Position numbers and translations under genes: made by a program
The notes under the pieces: model-generated
Databases searched by the model: none
What the model saw: only the letters and a program-made list of their open reading frames with translations
Told to the model about the DNA's origin: nothing
Source of the DNA: Toxoplasma gondii ME49
Taxonomy: Eukaryota > Apicomplexa > Conoidasida > Eucoccidiorida > Sarcocystidae
NCBI RefSeq assembly: GCF_000006565.2
Contig: NC_031476.1
Coordinates: forward strand, 1,946,458 to 2,010,457
Length of the DNA: 64,000 nucleotides
Direction of reading: 5' to 3'
Shown here: in pieces, positions 58,343 to 64,000 of the stretch
How the letters are laid out: every line of letters starts with the position of its first letter
How positions within the stretch are numbered: the stretch's first letter is position 1

Positions 58343-61327
58343 GTCGCTCTCGCGTCTCAGGAGAGAAGAAGACGCAGGCGAAAACGCGAAGGCGCAGAGG
58401 ACAGAGAAACCGGGAGGGTCTCCTCTGTACAGACTCGCGAAGGCGAGCTTCCGTTTCCGGCTTCTTGCGGAGGCACCGGGATACGGGAGGCCCTGCGACG
58501 GACACCAACGGCGGCACCCCAGTCGGTTAATTCTCTGAGACGAGACAGAGGATTTGCCAGTCGAATGCACACGATCTGCCTGAGTTTTGGGAGAGAAGAA
58601 GAGCGAAGTGAAATGTAGAGGACAGCCAGTGTTCGCCGCAGGAGAACGGCGCTGCACCAGTCTTCTGACTCGCAGTGTAGAGACAGAGGAGACCCACAGT
58701 GAAGAGCTAGAACTTGGGTTCCCAACCGTTCGGCGTCTCGGCCGCGGCGAGAAAACGAAGGGGAAGAAGCTGTCTGAGGCGGAGGCGACAAGTCTCTGTT
58801 GGGATGTCCATCTTCTCCCTGTTGGAGAAGCGGCGTGAGCTGAAGTCGACAGAAGCGAACCTGGCTGTCTCCTGCATGCAACGAGGCCTCCCGCTGCACA
58901 GTGGAGAGAAGAAGAGGAGATGCAGAAGAAAAGGACGAGCAGTCGGGCGGGACCCGCGGAACGAAGCGACCTTGCCTCGTTCTCCCAATGGTTCAGATCT
59001 TGAAGATCTCTGTTTACCGAGGCCCCGCTTTGTTGCATCGGATGCATAGATGTGGAGCTGCAAGCAGTTCTCGCGAAGAACTGGGCAAACTGAGAACTTG
59101 AATACACTGAAGCACCTGCAGTCCGATGGACTCGGTCAGAGGCTCTCCGAGCACCGCTTTCTTGAGGAAGAGAATCCTCTGTCCCTTGTTTGCGGGGCGC
59201 GGATTGCTCAGGTGAGGGAGCAGCGGGAGGAATGACGCCGAGAGGGAAGAGGCGTGCCTGGACGAAGGCGACTGGCGGGGACGGCGCGCTTATAGCAGCG
59301 ATGGAAGTGCAATTTCATCCACGGAGAAAAGACGCGAGAGGGAACTCCTGGGATTTTCACGGGTTTCCGACCTGTCAAGGCGGCTCCGAGCGCCGCAGGT
59401 TTCCCTCTAGGCATCGACGAAGGTCCCGACGGGGTCGCGCGGGAGGAATCATCACCTGGGCAGTCTCTTCTAAACAGAAGGCGCCGGCGTTTCCCCAGCC
59501 ACACAACCGCGACCCTCAAAGCTGCGACAGGGAAAAGAGTCGATGTTCGATATCCTAACGCATCAAGTTCACATCGCTTTTGTTGGAAAGAAAGTACAAG
59601 AATTCGCGAATTCGCGGCGCCCGGGACCAGCCCGCATCTGAGCCGTCGGTGTCTCGTGTGTACATACAGCTCGTGACACATGGCCAGCGCGAGGCGCTTC
59701 GAGGGTTCGGATCGGGCGGAAAGACGAAATAACGCAAAGTTTCCCGTGTTTCTTGGAGAAACGCCACACACCTGCTCTGCTTCACGTCGAAAAGTCTCTG
59801 CAGAGCCTCGTCTGTCAACGATCCGTGTCTCCCGAGCTGACGGCGAGCCGGGACGTAACGCACTGCGTCGGCAGGCACTCGCGAGCCGACGCCGGTGTCC
59901 GGGACAGAGAAAGCAGCACTTGACAAGTCCGAGAAACAGCAAAGTCTCTGACGAACTCGAACTAAAAAGGAGCAAGAAGTCGAGGGAAAGACGCACTAGC
60001 CAGAATTGCACCCGTTCCAGCCTGGACGGGTCACTCCGACAATCGCGCGTGTGCATGCGCGTTGCGCCTTTTCTTGCCCTGGGTCACCGACAAAGCACGT
60101 GGTTTTTCTACTGCTTCAAGTACAGCCGCTGCGAAATGACAAGAAGGAAATGTTTCTTCTGTTTGTGTCGCCGCTTGGACAGAACATCCGCCCGAAAGTG
60201 ACTCTGACCGAAGGGATTTCCGTTCCAACGCAGGAAACGCGACGAGTTCTCCCAAAAAGCAGACCGCTGCCCAGTGTGGACGTAGACTGTATTTACATAC
60301 TGTATATGGCGTGTAAAGATACAGTGTATTTGTATACATAATGCACAGGAAACGCCTCACACAGAACGAGTGCATGCTCTTTCAAGGTGCACACATCGCA
60401 TCATTCTTCAGGAGTCCGCGCTGGGGTTCAACCCTGTGTTTAGTTCGTTCACATTAAGTTCAACACGGACAAGTCGTGGTGTTTCTGTCGGTTACGGACC
60501 TGATGCCGCGTGTCAAGTACCTTGTTTCTCGTCACTTACCTCAATGTGCATATATACGTATTTATCTAGTTATAAGGTTTCGGATAAACTGTTTCGGTGT
60601 GGCTGGACCCACATGAAACTACTTCCGTACATTCAGAATATTTGCCCTCCGGGCGCGGGGGGGGGGGGGTGGCGCTGACGCCGCGTTAAAAGTGCCAAGC
60701 TGTAACAGTTTGCTCGTCGAGTTTTAGCACCTCTGTGGAGACGACTCGCGTTCTCTGCAATGACAGAAGTACCGTCTTTGGCTTTTCACGGGTTTCTCCA
60801 CTTCCTTCTGACACTGCCTCATAGGCTAGCGGTGGTCCAGGAGCCGCGAGTTCACACTCGCATTTGCTTTGCATCAGAACGGGGGCGCCGTAAACGTGTC
60901 TTCCAGTTCTTAGGTACAGAGACATACGGTGTATTGACACCTCGTGACACAAAAAGAGTCCCAGGTTTCCACGCTGTTGTGTTTTCTTCCTTCTCTCTGT
61001 GGGGAGAAGACGGCATTTGCGGCGAGAATGGAATCTCGTCTTCTCCATGTCTCTCTCTATGCCTACAGTGAAGACGGGAAAATCACACATCGCCGATGTC
61101 TTTCCCTGTCTCTCCGAGTTTACCTAGAAATGTACGTACGGGTTATTAGTTGCATTTACAGCTGTAGACATGAAGAGAGACACTGGGCCTTGTAAACTGT
61201 TTCGCGTTCCTTCGCTGGTGAGACACCAAGAAGACACTCGCTTTTTACATAAAAGAAATACAAAAAGTGTATCTCCACGCCTGCACAGCACATTCTCACA
61301 CAAACAGGTGGCGTTTCTCGAGCGAGT
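58343..61327. other. Upstream region of TDP2 and 3' flank of the next minus gene
   Basis: 3 kb. Minus-strand fragments near 59130-59190 and 59770-59880 (the latter with SLTDEALQRLFDVKQ and a GTGTGT donor) look partly codable but could not be joined in phase. They may be 5' exons of TDP2, a small separate gene, or UTR. A run of 13 G occurs at 60658-60670. A near match to the dispersed element is at 59658-59669. Confidence 0.3.
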
Positions 61328-61882
61328 CTAAGCTTTTTTCCGAAGAAACTGACGGAATTCGTTTCTCCTCGTGTCCTCTTGCGAGAGACAGAGAAAGTAG
61401 TCGGGAGTCACACGCAATATCTGAGGTCCTAGAGGGTCTCGGTTTGCTCGACAAACGCTTGCAACCGCCTCTGCACAGAGCCGGCATCGCTGAACAACTT
61501 GCGCCGAATTAAAAGCGACGCCATGTAGCTTGCGAGCTGTTTCGATCACACGAGCGGCGAGGTCTCGGCTGCACAGCTCCTCGTAGTGTCTGCCTTCGAA
61601 TCACCTGCGCAAGTGCACTGCGATGCCTCGAAGCAGAGCGGAGAGCTGCAGAGACACAAAAAAATTAAGAAAGAGCGAAACTGCCTCTTCCTCTTCCTCA
61701 GCGCTTACACCGGCACCTCGACTTGCACCGTGCACCGGTGAGCTCTCGTCTTTCTTCTGCACCTCTCGGCCACCCTGGCTCGACCTGTCCATCAAGCAAA
61801 GGGAAGCACTTCGCAAAGTCGCCCCTACTCAAACATATATATATATATATATATATATATAGATAGATAGATACATATATAC

Positions 61883-61913
<31 letters not shown>

Positions 61914-63203
61914 GTATACATATACATATCTCTTGTAGTGAATGCGGACGCATATGAGTAAGTACGTCTTTTTGAGCAAGCATGCACGTAAAAACAAATG
62001 CGGAACGCACCAGAATAACTCTCCCGTTTCTGCTTCCCGAAGGTTCCCAGGGGCGGCGCGACACCCGCGGCAGGAGCGCCACCAGCGCGTGCAGTCCTCC
62101 GCTGTATGTACACCAGGCCGGTCCCGAGCGTCTCCGACGGCTGTTTCCGGTGTTTCGTGATCTTCCTTCCAGGGGGAAAGAGACGAATCAGCGGCGGACG
62201 AGGAGGGAGACAGAAGTTCGCAAGGGAGAGGCGCGGAAGACGGAGGGGCGAAATCCACGCTCTAAACGCAAAGCAGAAGCCCCCGGGGAAAACGCATCAG
62301 ACTGATATGTATGCTCAGGGACGCGTCGACACACACACATACATAGATGTATGTATACATATGTATATATATGTATATATATGTATATATGTATATACAT
62401 ATATATGTATATATATGTATATATATATGTATATATATATGTATATACATGCAAATACGTATGTATGTACATATGCATGTGCAAGAGTGTGCCTACATCG
62501 GTACTCGAACACATCTACATGTGCACTTGTACGAAGTTCGAAACCGATCTGAGAAGCATTCTGACAGTCGTGCGTCAGGGGAAGAGTCTCCTCCTTGGTT
62601 GGTCTGTCGACGTTAACTCTAGCGTTCAAAGAAAGCCTGTGCGTTTTCGTGAGTCCTGTCTCTTCTGAAAGCGCCGCGCATGCGTGCTGGCGTATCTGTT
62701 TCCCTTTCCCTCTGCTCCTGAAGAGCGAAACGAGCACAGCGGCGACAAGGAATTCGTTCCTTCCCTTCACTCACCTCGAGCACATAGTCGACATGGCCTG
62801 CATGGCGTTCTGACGCTTCTCGGTTGATTGACAGATACACGATACGCCGCCCTCCTCCCCCCACAGTCGCCGCAACTGGGACTGTCTCTCCGGCTCTCCC
62901 TCGCCCGCTGTTTCCTCTCTCGCCGCCGCCATCTTCTCTCTCTCGGCCTCTGTCTCCTTCTCTTCTGTCGCGGCAGGTATTTCTCCTGTTGCCTCCTGCA
63001 GGCTCTCTGTCTTCCGTCGATTGTTCTGCGGGAGAGTCTCTCGCCTCTGCGCACCGCAGAGCAGCGTCTGAGAAGCGGAAGGCCGGCGCGGGGAACTGGG
63101 ACAGACACACCCCAGACCGCAGGTCGAAGGCGCGCGAGAAGTCGCTGCACACCACAGAGATACTCGAAGATTTTTTCAGTGACACCGAGTGCGACTCACC
63201 CAT
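61328..63203 (-). CDS. Unidentified minus-strand gene; first and last exons resolved
   Basis: The first exon, 63203-62775, starts [13 protein letters not shown] and ends at a GTGAGT donor in phase 0 (143 residues). It holds [17 protein letters not shown] and [14 protein letters not shown], an Arg/Glu-rich disordered insertion, and [24 protein letters not shown]. The last exon, about 61593-61328, encodes a clear helical C terminus ([33 protein letters not shown]) with a TAG stop. Middle exons between 62775 and 61600 are not resolved because of frame-disrupting low complexity and two microsatellites. A piece at about 61785-61705 may be one. I cannot name the family. The plus strand over the first exon is also open and could be coding, but it has a weaker amino acid pattern. 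Confidence 0.5.
61833..61922. repeat. (TA)n/GATA microsatellite
   Basis: A TA run followed by three GATA units and a second TA run, inside the unidentified minus-strand gene. Confidence 0.9.
62102..62114. repeat. Near match to the dispersed element
   Basis: CTGTATGTACACC, a one-mismatch relative of GTGTA-NN-TACAC. Confidence 0.4.
62338..62456. repeat. TATGTA microsatellite
   Basis: About 115 bases of ATGTATAT units, in an intron of the unidentified minus-strand gene. Confidence 0.9.
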
Positions 63204-64000
63204 CTCAACCGTGTGTCTGGACCTAAGGCAATCGAGCGTCCGCTGTTTCGTTTCAACGTCGTGACTATGCTCTCTGAGAATCAAGAAACCTCGTCACCAC
63301 TGCACTCAAGAGTTCCAGTAGCTGCAGAGACTGGGAAACCCTCGAGTGTGTCTCCGACACAGGGAGGACATCTTGAGAAGAACAAGAAGATGGACAACAT
63401 CCCGGTCGCAGGCGAGAGACAGAAGGAGTGAAGAAAGCGTCCCTTTTTTCGCGCGGCTGGCAGGAGGAAGAACAAGCGCCTGAGACTGAGCCGGAACGCG
63501 ACGCGAAAAAACACACGAGAGAGACCATCGGAAAAAGAACGAAGGCCCCCGAAACGGAACATGTTGAGAGGAAGGACACGAAGGCAGAAGCACACAGCGA
63601 ACGACCAGAGACAACTGACTTCCTGAAAGAAAGCGACGGAGAGAAAACAGGAGTACGCCTGCGAAACGGGACCCAGGAACAAAGTCATCCCTAGTTCACT
63701 GCTGAAAGAAAAGAGAAGCATTTGTCAGAAAGCTCTCTTGTCACGCTGGCAAACCCTGTGAAAGCGCTGCACAGCCACCAAGTGCATGCACAGCTGATCT
63801 CAATGCATGTGTGCCTTCACTCGTCTTCCTCAGAGAGATACGACAGACAGTCTCCACACATACACTGAATTAGGGCATACATACATATGCATATATATAC
63901 ACAAATACATACATATATATACACAAATATATATGTATATATATATACACAAATACATATATATGTATATATATATCTGTATACAGATGTATATAGATAT
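63204..64000. other. Upstream flank of the unidentified minus gene, ending in a microsatellite
   Basis: This should contain the promoter and 5' UTR. An open plus-strand stretch rich in Glu and Lys (63428-63694) shows no family pattern. The last 120 bases (63880-64000) are TA/TACACA repeats running to the window edge. Confidence 0.4.

Noticed and set aside
1..64000. Transposons, CRISPR arrays, integrated viruses and rRNA genes
   Set aside because: No transposase, reverse transcriptase, integrase, terminal repeat pair, spacer array or rRNA block was seen. Short organellar DNA insertions, common in this lineage, cannot be excluded without a search against the mitochondrial sequence.

Overview
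The window reads as nuclear DNA of a coccidian apicomplexan, most likely Toxoplasma gondii or a very close relative (Hammondia or Neospora). The basis is a nine-exon catalase of 502 residues ending in AKM, a ribosomal-protein promoter element matching the Toxoplasma TRP-1/TRP-2 motifs, genes with GT-AG introns of about 60 to 950 bases, long Ser/Arg/Glu-rich insertions in conserved proteins, and many (TA)n or TATACA microsatellites. I rebuilt gene models by hand, joining exons only where the splice sites and the reading phase agreed.

Layout, left to right: the 3' end of a plus-strand helical protein gene (301-2302); an unidentified plus-strand gene (about 2660-6637); the TFIIA large subunit on minus (6537-10217), whose last exon is antisense to the 3' end of its neighbour; a plus-strand SWIB plus SAM domain protein (11791-15920), divergent from TFIIA; ribosomal protein eL30 on minus (18080-19905), divergent from a plus-strand SNAPC3/SNAP50 homologue (21170-25325); catalase on minus (27550-33653); a four-pass membrane protein on minus (36928-38600), divergent from an intronless histidine-family acid phosphatase (42286-44913); a small protein with an N-terminal acylation signature (46501-48135); a secreted SUEL-lectin/PAN-like protein (49763-51616); ribosomal protein uS3 on minus (51799-53159); a TDP2-type phosphodiesterase on minus (55552-58342); and an unidentified minus-strand gene (61328-63203).

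Much of the content is gene-expression machinery: TFIIA for Pol II, SNAPc for snRNA genes, a SWIB protein, two ribosomal proteins and a topoisomerase-adduct repair enzyme. Catalase adds an organellar oxidative-defence function, and the lectin and acid phosphatase are probably secretory. Nothing suggests operons. Divergent pairs may share promoters.

The most unusual signal belongs to no gene: a 12-bp quasi-palindrome, GTGTA-NN-TACAC, occurs exactly six times where about 0.06 is expected by chance. It lies in intergenic DNA and, in three genes, inside coding exons in three different reading frames, so it appears conserved as DNA rather than as peptide. No transposon, CRISPR array, rRNA or tRNA gene was found.
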